Positions 16,150 through 24,944 of a stretch of 64,000 nucleotides of DNA are shown piece by piece. The stretch spans positions 868,001 to 932,000 of the forward strand of contig CANMSI010000001.1 in the NCBI GenBank assembly GCA_947500575.1. Direction: 5' to 3'. A program made the position numbers and the translations under genes. The notes below the pieces were generated by a model that saw nothing but the letters and a program-made list of their open reading frames with translations, ran no database searches and was not told the DNA's origin. This DNA comes from an uncultured Flavobacteriaceae bacterium. Its GTDB lineage: Bacteria; Bacteroidota; Bacteroidia; Flavobacteriales; Flavobacteriaceae. Position 1 is the stretch's first letter, and each line of letters begins with the position of its first letter.

Positions 16150-18567
16150 TTACTGATTATCATAGCTTTGAAAATAATCTTTTGGTGTTTTATGGTACAC
16201 TTCTTTAAAACATTTAATAAAATATGAGGGTGAACTAAACCCAACCGCATAGGCAATTTCATTAATAGAAGTATCCGAGGTCTTTAAGAGTTCTACCGCT
16301 TGTTTTAATCGTTGAGATCTAATAAATGCAGTTGTGGAAAGCCCGGTATAGGCTAATAGTTTTCTATGAAGTTGCATACGACTCATATGGGCTAGTTTTG
16401 CAAAACGAAGTGCAGAAAATTCTGGGTTGTATAAGTATTCATCCAATATGGACTGTATTCTAGTAAAAAAAACTTCCTCCGTAGCGGAGAGCATTATGCT
16501 TTTAGGTTTCAAACTTAAATGTTTGCTATAATGCTCTTGTATCTGTTTTCTTATTGCTATCAATTTTTCGATCCTGATTAGTAGTTTGCGAATATCGAAA
16601 GGTTTGGTAATGTACGCATCAGCACCATTTGTTAAACCTGCTATTTCATTTTCTTCCCCTCCTTTAGCAGTCAATAAAATAATAGGAATATGAGAAGTGC
16701 GCTTATCCGTCTTTAAAATCTCGCATAACTCAAAACCATTTTTCTTTGGCATCATTACATCCGAAACAATAAGATCAGGAACATTTTTAATAGCCAATTT
16801 AATTCCCATGGACCCATTATCTGTAGTAGTTATATCATATAAATTGCAAAGAATATCTCTTAGGTAAACCTGCAAATCAATATTATCCTCTACCAAAAGT
16901 AATGCTGGTTTTTCTGTTGATTTAGACGTACGATTCGATTGTTCTAATTTTTGTTTTGGTTCTTGTAGGCCCATGTTGTTTTGAAAAGCACCCTTCAAAA
17001 TTGTTAGATTTTCTAATGGAATAACAGCGCTAAATTTACTTCCCTCATGCTCTTTACTAACTACCTCTACATTTCCACCGTGTATTTCTAGCAACTCTTT
17101 AACCAATGCTAGTCCAATCCCCGTTCCAGTAACATCCAATGTGTTATTTGATGTTTGGTAAAACCTATCAAAAACTCTAGAAAGATCTTTGCTTGGGATG
17201 CCTAGTCCATCATCTTTTACAATTAAAATCAAACTACTTTCCTCCAGTTTAATTTCAACAGAAACCGAACCACCTGCTTCTGTATATTTTATTGAGTTTG
17301 AGATCAGATTCACTAGCACTTTCTCTACAACCGATTTATCATAAAAGGCACTAAAATTTTCCTCAGGACTAATTACAGAGTAACTCAAATTTCTATCCTC
17401 CGCTAAAGAACTAAACTGAGAGGCAATCGCAACAGTCTGTTCTACCGGGTTTTGTTTGCTTTTACTAAGACCAAATTTCCCTGATTCTATTTTAGACAAG
17501 GCCAATAAATCATTAATTAAGGTGGTTAACTTATTAGCGTTCTTTGCAATTACTTCGATATGCCTATCAGGAATTTTATTTTTGGTTCGGATAGCCTCTT
17601 CTACTGGAGATTTAATTAAGGTCAAGGGTGTTCTAAACTCATGTGATATATTTTCAAAAAATCGAGCCTTAACAGCCTGTTCTTTTTCAAGCAATAAAGT
17701 CTTAGCCTCCAATTCGCTAGTTCTTTGACTTACCAAATTAGTAAGTTCCTGGTTTAATTTTTTGGTAACAATTTCATTTTCTCTTAGCTGAGAAATATAT
17801 TTCTGCTTTACCTCATCTTTTTCCTTTTCTACCAAGCTAAATTTATAGCCTAATCCTAAGGAAAAACAAACCATTTCAAGAAACGTTCCTAATTGGGATG
17901 CATTAAATGGATAGAAACCATAGAGTCTATTGGAATAAATATCCTCCAAGAGTGTGCTGTTTTTTGAGAAATAAACACCTAAGATTGAAAAAACAAACAG
18001 GAAAACATTTGCCCATACCACATAGTGCCGAATATTAGACTTAATAACAAAATAGGCTTTTATTAAAGCAAAAAGCGTAAATAGATGCATGGGCACTAGA
18101 ATGTACCGTTTGTTGTCTTGAACACCTTGAAAATCATTCGTTACCAAGGTATACGTTAAAACACTTAAAGCAACTATAAAAAGTACGATTGCAAAAACAT
18201 CCAAGTGTTTTGCAAAACGACGGTCGTACTTCTTGATTTCTGCAAATACGGATATAAAAATTACGTAAATACCAGTAATTGTAAGTAAGAGAGGTGTTAG
18301 TAAATGATAATAATAGGTCCTATTCTCACTGAACAAATCCAACTTAATAACCGCATCTATTCGAATAAAAAAATAAAAGGTAAAAACCAAAAGGTAGATC
18401 GCATAGAGCAGATAATCCCTCTTTCTATTTTGAATATAAAGAAGTATCATATAGATACCCATTACCAAAAAAGAACCCTGTAAAAAAAAAGAAGTAATAA
18501 TCGCTTTGGTAGGGACTTCTGACTCAAATAACAATCCTTGAAAACTAACTTCAAAAGGAGTCGTCAT
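16150..18567 (-). CDS. 7TM hybrid histidine kinase / response regulator / AraC protein
   Basis: One 805-residue chain carries a whole signalling pathway. Seven membrane helices span about residues 25-245 (7TM-DISM-like) and a coiled coil runs about 245-300. The HisKA domain has phospho-acceptor H309 in ENISHEFRTPLT. The ATPase domain shows N box NLISNSIKYTE and G boxes DDGLGIP and GTGIGLALVK. A receiver domain has acceptor D603 in VSDVMMP, and a C-terminal AraC-type helix-turn-helix lies at about 700-800. There is only a very short extracytoplasmic N-terminus, so the signal is probably sensed by the membrane helices, unlike the beta-propeller hybrid sensors of polysaccharide loci. It lies directly upstream of three exported-protein genes, which are its likeliest targets. 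Confidence 0.92.
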   Translation of the reverse strand: MTTPFEVSFQGLLFESEVPTKAIITSFFLQGSFLVMGIYMILLYIQNRKRDYLLYAIYLLVFTFYFFIRIDAVIKLDLFSENRTYYYHLLTPLLLTITGIYVIFISVFAEIKKYDRRFAKHLDVFAIVLFIVALSVLTYTLVTNDFQGVQDNKRYILVPMHLFTLFALIKAYFVIKSNIRHYVVWANVFLFVFSILGVYFSKNSTLLEDIYSNRLYGFYPFNASQLGTFLEMVCFSLGLGYKFSLVEKEKDEVKQKYISQLRENEIVTKKLNQELTNLVSQRTSELEAKTLLLEKEQAVKARFFENISHEFRTPLTLIKSPVEEAIRTKNKIPDRHIEVIAKNANKLTTLINDLLALSKIESGKFGLSKSKQNPVEQTVAIASQFSSLAEDRNLSYSVISPEENFSAFYDKSVVEKVLVNLISNSIKYTEAGGSVSVEIKLEESSLILIVKDDGLGIPSKDLSRVFDRFYQTSNNTLDVTGTGIGLALVKELLEIHGGNVEVVSKEHEGSKFSAVIPLENLTILKGAFQNNMGLQEPKQKLEQSNRTSKSTEKPALLLVEDNIDLQVYLRDILCNLYDITTTDNGSMGIKLAIKNVPDLIVSDVMMPKKNGFELCEILKTDKRTSHIPIILLTAKGGEENEIAGLTNGADAYITKPFDIRKLLIRIEKLIAIRKQIQEHYSKHLSLKPKSIMLSATEEVFFTRIQSILDEYLYNPEFSALRFAKLAHMSRMQLHRKLLAYTGLSTTAFIRSQRLKQAVELLKTSDTSINEIAYAVGFSSPSYFIKCFKEVYHKTPKDYFQSYDNQ

Positions 18568-18687
18568 AAAAAACGGGCTTAAAGTTCCTTAAAACTACAT
18601 AAAAACTATGAATCACATAGATATAAATTTCAGCAAACCACCTTAAGCACAGCACATTATCCAAAGAGTCTGGATTCTACCAACTAA

Positions 18688-18720
18688 AAAACTGCTAATA
18701 AAAATACTACTAACAGTTTT
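18688..18720 (-). terminator. Possible terminator after the membrane-fusion protein gene
   Basis: Arms AAAACTG (18688-18694) and CAGTTTT (18714-18720) form a hairpin that extends by two base pairs past a mismatch. On the minus strand it is followed by a T-run. It is GC-poor and about 65 bp past the stop codon, so support is moderate. Confidence 0.4.
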
Positions 18721-18784
18721 ATTCTTTCAATCAAAAAGTTGTGCAATCCGATAAAATCTTAGCTAAATTAAGTAATAATGCGTG

Positions 18785-19900
18785 CTAATTATCTACATTT
18801 TCATCTGGTTCAATAGTGTTCCAAACCTTAATCTCATCTTTCGAACCAATTCCAGATTTCACTTCTACAAAAATACCATCGCTAATTCCTAATTCTACAT
18901 CTCTTCGTTCAAATTTTTGATCTCCTATTGCTATTTCTACAAAAGGTTTTTTGGTTTTACTGTCGAACTGAATTAGAGCTTCTTTCAATGCCAGCACACT
19001 ATCTGCTTTAGCCAGGATAATGGAAGCGTTTGCACTAAGACCAGCTCTGATAAAGGTAGTATCTTGTTTCGTTAATGTGCCTTTGATTTCAAACTGAATG
19101 GCACCATTTTCAGCGTTTCCTTTAGGAGCGATATAATCTAAGACTGCATTAAAAACTTTATCTTCTATAGCTCCAACAGTTATTTCTAAAGGAAGGTTTT
19201 CCGAAATTTTGCCTACTTCAGACTCATCTACCTTTCCCTCAAAAATCATTTTTTCGACATCAGCAACAGCAGCAATGGTAGTTCCTTCATTAAAATTATT
19301 GCTTTCTATTACTTGATTTCCTACTTCCACAGGCACCTCTAATACCATACCACTTACTGTAGAACGAATAAGCGTATTAGCCGCATTTCCATAGCCACTT
19401 GTGGTTCCTGTTTTCACAATATCGAATCGCTTATTAGCCGCCCCATACGATTGCTTGGCCTGATCAAAAGCGACCTGTGCTCGCTCTAAGTCTACTTTGG
19501 ATATCACACCCTTATCAAAAAGTCCTTTCTGGCGTTCTAAGTTTCGCTGTTGATCTGAAAGCGCAATTTTGGCTCCATCTATTGCATTTCGAGCATCATT
19601 TAATGCATTCAAATTTGGAACTACTTTGATTTTTGCCAAAAGATCTCCCGTTTTTACAAAATCGCCCCCTTCTACATATACTTCTTGAATAACTCCGGAT
19701 ATATTGGGTTTGATAAGTACCTCTTCTAAGGGTAAAATACTTCCAGTGGCTACAGTCTTCTTAACGATATTCTGTGTAGACGCCTGCTCTGTTTCATAGG
19801 TTACCGGATCTTCGGCATTCTTTTGATATAAATAATACATGGCTCCTCCAAAGACGATTACAATGAGAAGTAAGATGATAATGGTTGCTCTTTTTTTCAT
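18785..19900 (-). CDS. HlyD/MacA-type periplasmic adaptor protein
   Basis: This 371-residue protein has an N-terminal membrane anchor at about residues 5-25, then the split biotinyl/lipoyl-like domain (IKPNISGVIQEVYVEGGDFVKTG). A helical hairpin spans about residues 95-155 and a beta-barrel domain with SANASIILAKADSV follows. This is the usual plan of membrane-fusion proteins that link an inner-membrane exporter to an outer-membrane TolC-type channel. It follows two MacB-type permease genes on the same strand, 74 bp after the second. No TolC or ATPase gene is adjacent. MacA-like is the best guess, the substrate is unknown. Confidence 0.9.
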   Translation of the reverse strand: MKKRATIIILLLIVIVFGGAMYYLYQKNAEDPVTYETEQASTQNIVKKTVATGSILPLEEVLIKPNISGVIQEVYVEGGDFVKTGDLLAKIKVVPNLNALNDARNAIDGAKIALSDQQRNLERQKGLFDKGVISKVDLERAQVAFDQAKQSYGAANKRFDIVKTGTTSGYGNAANTLIRSTVSGMVLEVPVEVGNQVIESNNFNEGTTIAAVADVEKMIFEGKVDESEVGKISENLPLEITVGAIEDKVFNAVLDYIAPKGNAENGAIQFEIKGTLTKQDTTFIRAGLSANASIILAKADSVLALKEALIQFDSKTKKPFVEIAIGDQKFERRDVELGISDGIFVEVKSGIGSKDEIKVWNTIEPDENVDN

Positions 19901-19974
19901 GGCTCAGTTACTATTATTTGTTGATTGATGATGACTATTTTAAAATACTTGGTTTTTTATAATTACAATTCTGT

Positions 19975-21234
19975 TTATTCTGTTCTTAAAGCCTCTATTG
20001 GGCGCACTTTAATGGCACTTTGCGCCGGAATAAAACCAGCTAACAAACCAGAAACCATTAAAATGATTAATGCTGTTATTACGACACCCAGACTTACACT
20101 CGGATTTAAAAACATATCTACAGGCCCTACAGAATCTAGCAAGGCATTGACACTAAAAATAAATAAGGCTCCAAAAATAATCCCTATCATTCCCGATATA
20201 ATGGTAATGAAAATGGATTCCATTAGAATCTGTTTTTTAATAGATCTAGGCTCTTCGCCCAAAGCTCTGCGAATTCCAATCTCCTTAGTACGTTCCTTGA
20301 TTACAATCAGCATTATATTGCTAACACCAATAATTCCGGATAAAAGGACCATAATTCCAACTATATATGCAACTGCTTTCAGTGCACCAAACAAACTTTC
20401 TACCCTATTATACTGTTCGTACAAATCAAAATACCCCACAGCTCGTTTATCTTCTGGATGCACTTTGTGTTTCTTTTTCATCACATTGATAATGTCTTCT
20501 TTTATACTAGAAATAGAAGTACCATCGTTCGCTGTTATAGACATCCAGCCCACATCGTTCCCTTGATTAAATGCTAGTGAAAAAGCAGTAAAAGGCACAA
20601 AAATCTCTTTCTGAGCTTCCTCTCCATCACCATCGTTACTGTTCTTTTTATAGGTGCCTACAACCATAAAGTTTACCCCTCTAATCTTTATGTAGCTCCC
20701 CAGCACTTTTTCATCTTTCTCGTATAATTCGTTCTTTACTCCAAAACCGATAATGGCGATTTTTCTTTTTTCCTGAATATCATTGTGATTGATAAACCTT
20801 CCTGAAGTAACCGTCATGGGATCTTGATTGATAATTTCAGGATAATCTCCATACACATTATACGCACCTGCTTTAATTCCTCTTACCACGTTATTTCCTC
20901 CCCTAAAACCACCTAATTGATTTCTAGGCGATACAAATCTTAAATTGGGAACATTATCGCGAATGGTTTGTACATCTTCTACTTTAAACCTAAAACTTCT
21001 ACCTTTAGGTAAGCCTTTATGTGCTTTGGTGGTTGCACGTGTCCACATAAACATGGTATTGGTAGCAATATCACCAAAATCTTGTTTGATCCCATTTTCC
21101 AATCCCTTTCCTGCTGCCAAAAGAATAATAAGAATGTAAATACCCCAACCCACACCAAATGCTGTAAGCAATGTTCTCCATACATTACTACTCAGCACTT
21201 CTACTATTTCTTTCCAACGGTCTTGGTTAAACAT
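19975..21234 (-). CDS. MacB-type ABC exporter permease (second copy)
   Basis: The 419-residue protein has the MacB plan. It has a first membrane helix after a basic start (WKEIVEVLSSNVWRTLLTAFGV), a large periplasmic domain (about 45-280), and three C-terminal helices of the FtsX domain. Conserved signatures are GVSNIMLIVIKERTKEIGIRRALGEEP and the end FIPAQSAIKVRPIEAL. It has no nucleotide-binding domain, so it needs a separate ATPase. It is homologous to the gene just upstream, and the two probably form a heterodimer. The membrane-fusion protein gene follows. Confidence 0.92.
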   Translation of the reverse strand: MFNQDRWKEIVEVLSSNVWRTLLTAFGVGWGIYILIILLAAGKGLENGIKQDFGDIATNTMFMWTRATTKAHKGLPKGRSFRFKVEDVQTIRDNVPNLRFVSPRNQLGGFRGGNNVVRGIKAGAYNVYGDYPEIINQDPMTVTSGRFINHNDIQEKRKIAIIGFGVKNELYEKDEKVLGSYIKIRGVNFMVVGTYKKNSNDGDGEEAQKEIFVPFTAFSLAFNQGNDVGWMSITANDGTSISSIKEDIINVMKKKHKVHPEDKRAVGYFDLYEQYNRVESLFGALKAVAYIVGIMVLLSGIIGVSNIMLIVIKERTKEIGIRRALGEEPRSIKKQILMESIFITIISGMIGIIFGALFIFSVNALLDSVGPVDMFLNPSVSLGVVITALIILMVSGLLAGFIPAQSAIKVRPIEALRTE

Positions 21235-21267
21235 CTTTTCTAATTCTCTTTGTTAACGTTCTTTAGC

Positions 21268-22512
21268 TTATTCATCTCTAAGTGCCTCAATCACCTTAAT
21301 TCTCGCCGCTCTCCATGCCGGAAAAAAACCAGCTACAGCACCTGCAAAAATGAGAAATAGCACAGTGGAGAAAGCAACATTAAAATTTACTGAGGGGTTT
21401 ACGATATAATCTACTTCTATATTAGGGCCTACGATCTCTAACAAGGCCATGCTAAAAATAAGCCCTGTAAATCCTGCAATCGCTGTAATGAAAATGGATT
21501 CTTGCAAAATCATACCTACTACAGACCAAGGCTTTGCTCCTAATGCCTTTCGAATTCCTATTTCTCGCGTGCGCTCCCGTACCACAATAAGCATAATATT
21601 ACTAACCCCTACCACCCCGGCTACAATGGTACAAACACCAACAAACCAAAAGAAAAATTTAATATTTCCTGTAAGACTGTAATAGCGTTTTGCCTCTTCC
21701 ATAGCACTCCACACAAAAATTGCACTATCATCTTCTGGGGCTACGGTATGTGCTTGTTGCAGGTAACTCCTTAAATCATCCTTAAAACTTATTGCCTGAG
21801 TTACCGCCTCGTCAAAGTTCTCTACTGGAGGTAAGGTATAGGTTAAATTATTTACTCTATCACCTCCATTAAACACTTTCTGCGCAGTGGTTAAAGGAAT
21901 ATATATTCGTTCTTCTTCCCGTTCCTCATATTCACCAAAAAGACCTATAATTTTAAAAGGGATTCCTGAAATATCTATAAATTCTCCCACAGGAGTTTCT
22001 ACATCTTTGAAAACGTCTCTGGCAATTTTATTACCAATTACTGCTACCTTGGCTGTGGATTTTTCATCTAAATAATTAATAAACCGACCTTGAGACATGG
22101 TCATGTTTTCTATCTGCTGAAATTGATAAGAAACACCTTGAATACTATATATCAGTGCCTCTTCTTTATAATTAACCGCCACTCCTCTTACAAAAGACCG
22201 GGGCGATTGGTACTCAATTTCGTCCTCAAAAAGTTCCGATGAGACTTCATGATTTTCATTCCGAAGTTGAATGCGTCTTCCTGGATTAAGTCCCTTAAAT
22301 TCTTTGGTAGTTACGCCTGAAGATACCCATACACTTGTGGTTGCATCTTGCGCAAATTCCTGTTCAATACCATTTTGTAGGCCTTGACCAAAACCCAATA
22401 AAATTACAAGGATAAATATACCTGAGGCAACGGAAAGACCGGTAAGGAAAGTACGTAATTTGTTCTTACGGATCGTATCAAAGATTTCTTGCCATCTTTC
22501 AATATCGAACAT
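21268..22512 (-). CDS. MacB-type ABC exporter permease (first copy)
   Basis: This 414-residue protein has one N-terminal helix, a long periplasmic domain and three C-terminal helices. The FtsX signature GVSNIMLIVVRERTREIGIRKALGAKP and the ending FFPAWRAARIKVIEAL are close to those of the downstream permease. It starts with ATG and lies 33 bp before the next permease, so both and the adaptor gene form one operon. The periplasmic domains differ much more than the membrane parts, as usual for paired permeases. There is no ATPase gene in front of it; the gene upstream belongs to the oxidase assembly group. Confidence 0.92.
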   Translation of the reverse strand: MFDIERWQEIFDTIRKNKLRTFLTGLSVASGIFILVILLGFGQGLQNGIEQEFAQDATTSVWVSSGVTTKEFKGLNPGRRIQLRNENHEVSSELFEDEIEYQSPRSFVRGVAVNYKEEALIYSIQGVSYQFQQIENMTMSQGRFINYLDEKSTAKVAVIGNKIARDVFKDVETPVGEFIDISGIPFKIIGLFGEYEEREEERIYIPLTTAQKVFNGGDRVNNLTYTLPPVENFDEAVTQAISFKDDLRSYLQQAHTVAPEDDSAIFVWSAMEEAKRYYSLTGNIKFFFWFVGVCTIVAGVVGVSNIMLIVVRERTREIGIRKALGAKPWSVVGMILQESIFITAIAGFTGLIFSMALLEIVGPNIEVDYIVNPSVNFNVAFSTVLFLIFAGAVAGFFPAWRAARIKVIEALRDE

Positions 22513-22630
22513 AGGGTTGGTAGTGATTTAATTGATGATTGATGAATACGACACGGATGCCGTATGTTGATAAGACTATTCAATTGTCTTATTGTTACAC
22601 TTTCTAATGTAAAAAAGTGTTAAAATTAAA

Positions 22631-22861
22631 TTAAGCCTTTACAGGCTTTCGCATTTTACGGTAGATAAAATAGAAAAGTCCAGCTACTAAGATGTACGGA
22701 ATGGCCATTAAATAAACGATTCCGTTATTTATACCTTCCGCTGCTGCGCCACTTTCTTCACTTTCTAGAACCGCTCTGCACATAGCACATTGCGCTTCTG
22801 TTAGTTGAGGAATCAACAAACATACAAGAAATATGATTATTATTTTTTTATCAATACGCAT
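22631..22861 (-). CDS. Small membrane protein with a CxxC motif, oxidase-assembly neighbourhood
   Basis: The 76-residue protein has a signal-peptide-like helix (residues 6-23), then CAMC at about 25-28, a short acidic linker, and a second helix near 46-66 with a basic tail. The CxxC would be just outside the membrane, where copper relay and thiol proteins of oxidase assembly act. Its start overlaps the end of the DUF420 gene by 11 bp, so the two are translationally coupled. I do not know a named family for it. A role in copper or thiol handling for cytochrome oxidase is inference from position and the motif. Confidence 0.75.
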   Translation of the reverse strand: MRIDKKIIIIFLVCLLIPQLTEAQCAMCRAVLESEESGAAAEGINNGIVYLMAIPYILVAGLFYFIYRKMRKPVKA

Positions 22862-23384
22862 AGTAAGGTGAAATCATTAAATAAACTATTACCCCTGTAA
22901 TTGCCACATACAACCAAATAGGAAATGTAATTCGGGCTAATTTTTTATGCCTATCATATTGCTTTAAATACGCCCTTGCATAGGTACGCAAGACCAAAGG
23001 AATAATTGCAATCGATAGGACAATATGTGAAATCAGCAATATAAAATACACATACCGTATTGCTCCTTCACCACCAAATTTAGTAGACTCCGAAGTCATG
23101 TGATACGCAACATACATTAATAAAAATGCCACGGACAATACAATACAGGTAGTCATTAATTTTTGATGCAAGTCTCTTTTCCCATTTTTAATGGCCCAAA
23201 CTGCAAAACACAATAAAACTGCAGTTAAACCATTGATGGAGGCGTAAATTGGAGGGAGAAAACTAAGCGGTTCTACCCCTGGAAGTTTTCTACCGAAAAG
23301 AAAAGCAACTAGTAAAGGAACTACAATAGAAATAATGGTAATACGCTTATTAAACTTCTTTTCTTTTTGGATCGTATCTTCCAT
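22851..23384 (-). CDS. DUF420 membrane protein (CtaM-like)
   Basis: The 177-residue protein has about five membrane helices and the DUF420 pattern with histidines in or near helices (HQKLMTTC, YVAYHMTS, SHIVLSI, YDRHKKLARITFPIWLY). Known members of this family, such as CtaM in Firmicutes, are needed to mature heme A-containing oxidases. It lies 2 bp downstream of the SCO gene and overlaps the small CxxC protein gene. The whole group follows the oxidase subunit genes, which supports an assembly role. Confidence 0.88.
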   Translation of the reverse strand: MEDTIQKEKKFNKRITIISIVVPLLVAFLFGRKLPGVEPLSFLPPIYASINGLTAVLLCFAVWAIKNGKRDLHQKLMTTCIVLSVAFLLMYVAYHMTSESTKFGGEGAIRYVYFILLISHIVLSIAIIPLVLRTYARAYLKQYDRHKKLARITFPIWLYVAITGVIVYLMISPYYAY

Positions 23385-23386
23385 AA

Positions 23387-24121
23387 CTACTCTTCCAATA
23401 ATTTTTTAATGTCTTCTTTTAAACTACTTATTTGCTCTTCTTCACCTTCCTCATTTACGCCCTGAGTTTCTGTGATAGTACCTCTATAATAGATAATAGG
23501 ATTCCCAAATTGATCTACTCTTGAGCGAATATATCCGTTCTTATCTATTAAAGCGAACATTCCTGAATGCTCAAACCCTCCAGGTGCATCTGGAAGTTCT
23601 TTGGCGAAAATATTAAACCCTGCATTTGCTAGGTCATAAATTTCTCCTTGTTCTCCAGTCATTAAATGCCAATCTAAATCGTTCACCCCGTACTTTTCTG
23701 TATACGCTTTTAAGACACTTGGCGTATCATAGCGAGGGTTAATTGAAAAAGAGGCAATTCCAAATTTGTTGTTGGATTGAAACTCGTTTTGCACCTCTAC
23801 CAAATTTCTAGTCATAATAGGACAAATAGTAGGGCAGGTAGTAAAGAAAAAATCTACAACATACACTTTTCCTCTATAGTCCTTATCTGTAATTAGAAGG
23901 CTATCCTGATTTATAAAGGCAAAAGGAGGTACTTTCCGTTTTTTACCGTCTAGTATGATATAAGACAATGCATCTGCTTCGTTATTTCCTTTTACACTAA
24001 TCCGATCGTTTTCTACAATGGTACCATTTTTAATACGATCAATAATTCTTGGAATGAAGATGATTCCAAAAATCAAAACAATCAAAGAAACCCAAACATA
24101 GGTGTAGTTCTTTTTTTTCAT
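23387..24121 (-). CDS. SCO1/SenC-family copper chaperone
   Basis: This 244-residue protein has an N-terminal membrane anchor (about 6-25) and a periplasmic thioredoxin-fold domain. The copper-binding CxxxC is in FFTTCPTICPIM near residue 95, and the conserved third ligand histidine is in GFEHSGMF near 180. SCO proteins deliver or reduce copper for the CuA site of cytochrome oxidase subunit II. The gene lies between a thioredoxin-like protein gene and the DUF420 gene. The CuA subunit it would serve (coxB) is about 35 kb away in this window. Confidence 0.93.
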   Translation of the reverse strand: MKKKNYTYVWVSLIVLIFGIIFIPRIIDRIKNGTIVENDRISVKGNNEADALSYIILDGKKRKVPPFAFINQDSLLITDKDYRGKVYVVDFFFTTCPTICPIMTRNLVEVQNEFQSNNKFGIASFSINPRYDTPSVLKAYTEKYGVNDLDWHLMTGEQGEIYDLANAGFNIFAKELPDAPGGFEHSGMFALIDKNGYIRSRVDQFGNPIIYYRGTITETQGVNEEGEEEQISSLKEDIKKLLEE

Positions 24122-24146
24122 AGTAGGATGTTATAGCAAGCTGCTA

Positions 24147-24779
24147 TTATTTTTCTCTTCTTGCGTTGTTCTTTTTTAAAGCTAAGCGGTATTCCGCCAA
24201 AATAATCTTTACATCATCTTCCATCTTATTATTAAGATCGGCAACAGATGTGGCATTAAAACCGTATTTAGTTCCTTCTTCTTCATCGTCCGTTCTTCCT
24301 CTTAGGTTTACATCTTTATCAATAATAAAGACATAGGGAGTACTAGCATGCTCGTCTAAACTTAAATTAGTTTTAAGACCTTCAAAGATTACTTGCAACT
24401 GCTCCTTCTCAAAGAAGGCAAATTTCCAGTTTCTAATATCTACTAATTCTCCAAGCTCTTTTTTAAGTTCTTCCACTTTGTCTTCTGTTCCCTTAGGCAT
24501 CAATATCACTATCTGAAAATCTGTGAATTCGAAGAACCGCTTATATATCTTTTGATTTAAATTGAATGCATTTCCTTTTTTAACTTCCACATTGTCTCCT
24601 AGAAATCCAAGCACTGATATCTTATCCTTTAATAAGGTAGTTCCGTCTGTTAAAGGAATATCTGTAACGCTTTCTGTAAGCACAGGGAGTTTCCCAAAAT
24701 TATTCACTCCAGAAGCAAAAAAAAGATAGGCAATGAGGGGAAGAACAAATAAAACGACTAAAACAAATGCTTTTTTCAT
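24147..24779 (-). CDS. Membrane-anchored thioredoxin-like protein without catalytic cysteines
   Basis: I choose the ATG at 24779, giving 210 residues. A near-perfect promoter (24811-24842) overlaps the earlier in-frame starts, so those would lie upstream of the transcript. The product has an N-terminal anchor (MKKAFVLVVLFVLPLIAYLF) and a domain that looks like the thioredoxin/SCO fold, with ISVLGFLGD, FQIVILMPKG and STPYVFIIDKDVNLRGRTDDEE. It has no CxxC or CxxxC; no cysteine is left in the chosen product. It leads the SCO-DUF420 operon and so probably helps oxidase assembly, perhaps as a scaffold. Function is not known. Confidence 0.75.
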   Translation of the reverse strand: MKKAFVLVVLFVLPLIAYLFFASGVNNFGKLPVLTESVTDIPLTDGTTLLKDKISVLGFLGDNVEVKKGNAFNLNQKIYKRFFEFTDFQIVILMPKGTEDKVEELKKELGELVDIRNWKFAFFEKEQLQVIFEGLKTNLSLDEHASTPYVFIIDKDVNLRGRTDDEEEGTKYGFNATSVADLNNKMEDDVKIILAEYRLALKKNNARREK

Positions 24780-24810
24780 AAACGAGTTTAGAGATGTCTT
24801 CTTAGGCCTA

Positions 24811-24842
24811 CAAAAATACGGCATATTCATCCGCAAGACAAA
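24811..24842 (-). promoter_or_regulatory. Strong Bacteroidota promoter of the SCO operon
   Basis: On the minus strand TTTG (24839-24842) is followed after exactly 20 bp by TATTTTTG (24811-24818). Both boxes match the Bacteroidota consensus. Transcription should begin near 24804, about 25 bases before the ATG at 24779. It follows directly after the terminator of the oxidase subunit genes. Confidence 0.75.
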
Positions 24843-24889
24843 TATCTGTGTCCTATAAAAGGTATTAAATAAGGGTTTTTTTAAAGAAA

Positions 24890-24918
24890 AAAACCCTGAT
24901 CAAAATGATCAGGGTTTT
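24890..24918 (-). terminator. Rho-independent terminator of the oxidase subunit III/IV operon
   Basis: A perfect 13-bp stem (24890-24902 with 24906-24918; core ACCCTGATCA) with a 3-base loop is followed on the minus strand by TTTTTTTC. It lies 27 bp after the subunit IV stop. A nearby AAGGGTTTTTTT could pair with part of the same stem as an alternative hairpin. Confidence 0.88.
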
Positions 24919-24944
24919 CTTTATATAGTTAAACACATATGGGC

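Noticed and set aside
22570-22592. Hairpin ATAAGAC/GTCTTAT as terminator of the assembly operon
   Set aside because: It lacks a T-run on the minus strand and has only 7-bp arms; a second dyad at 22597-22620 is equally weak.
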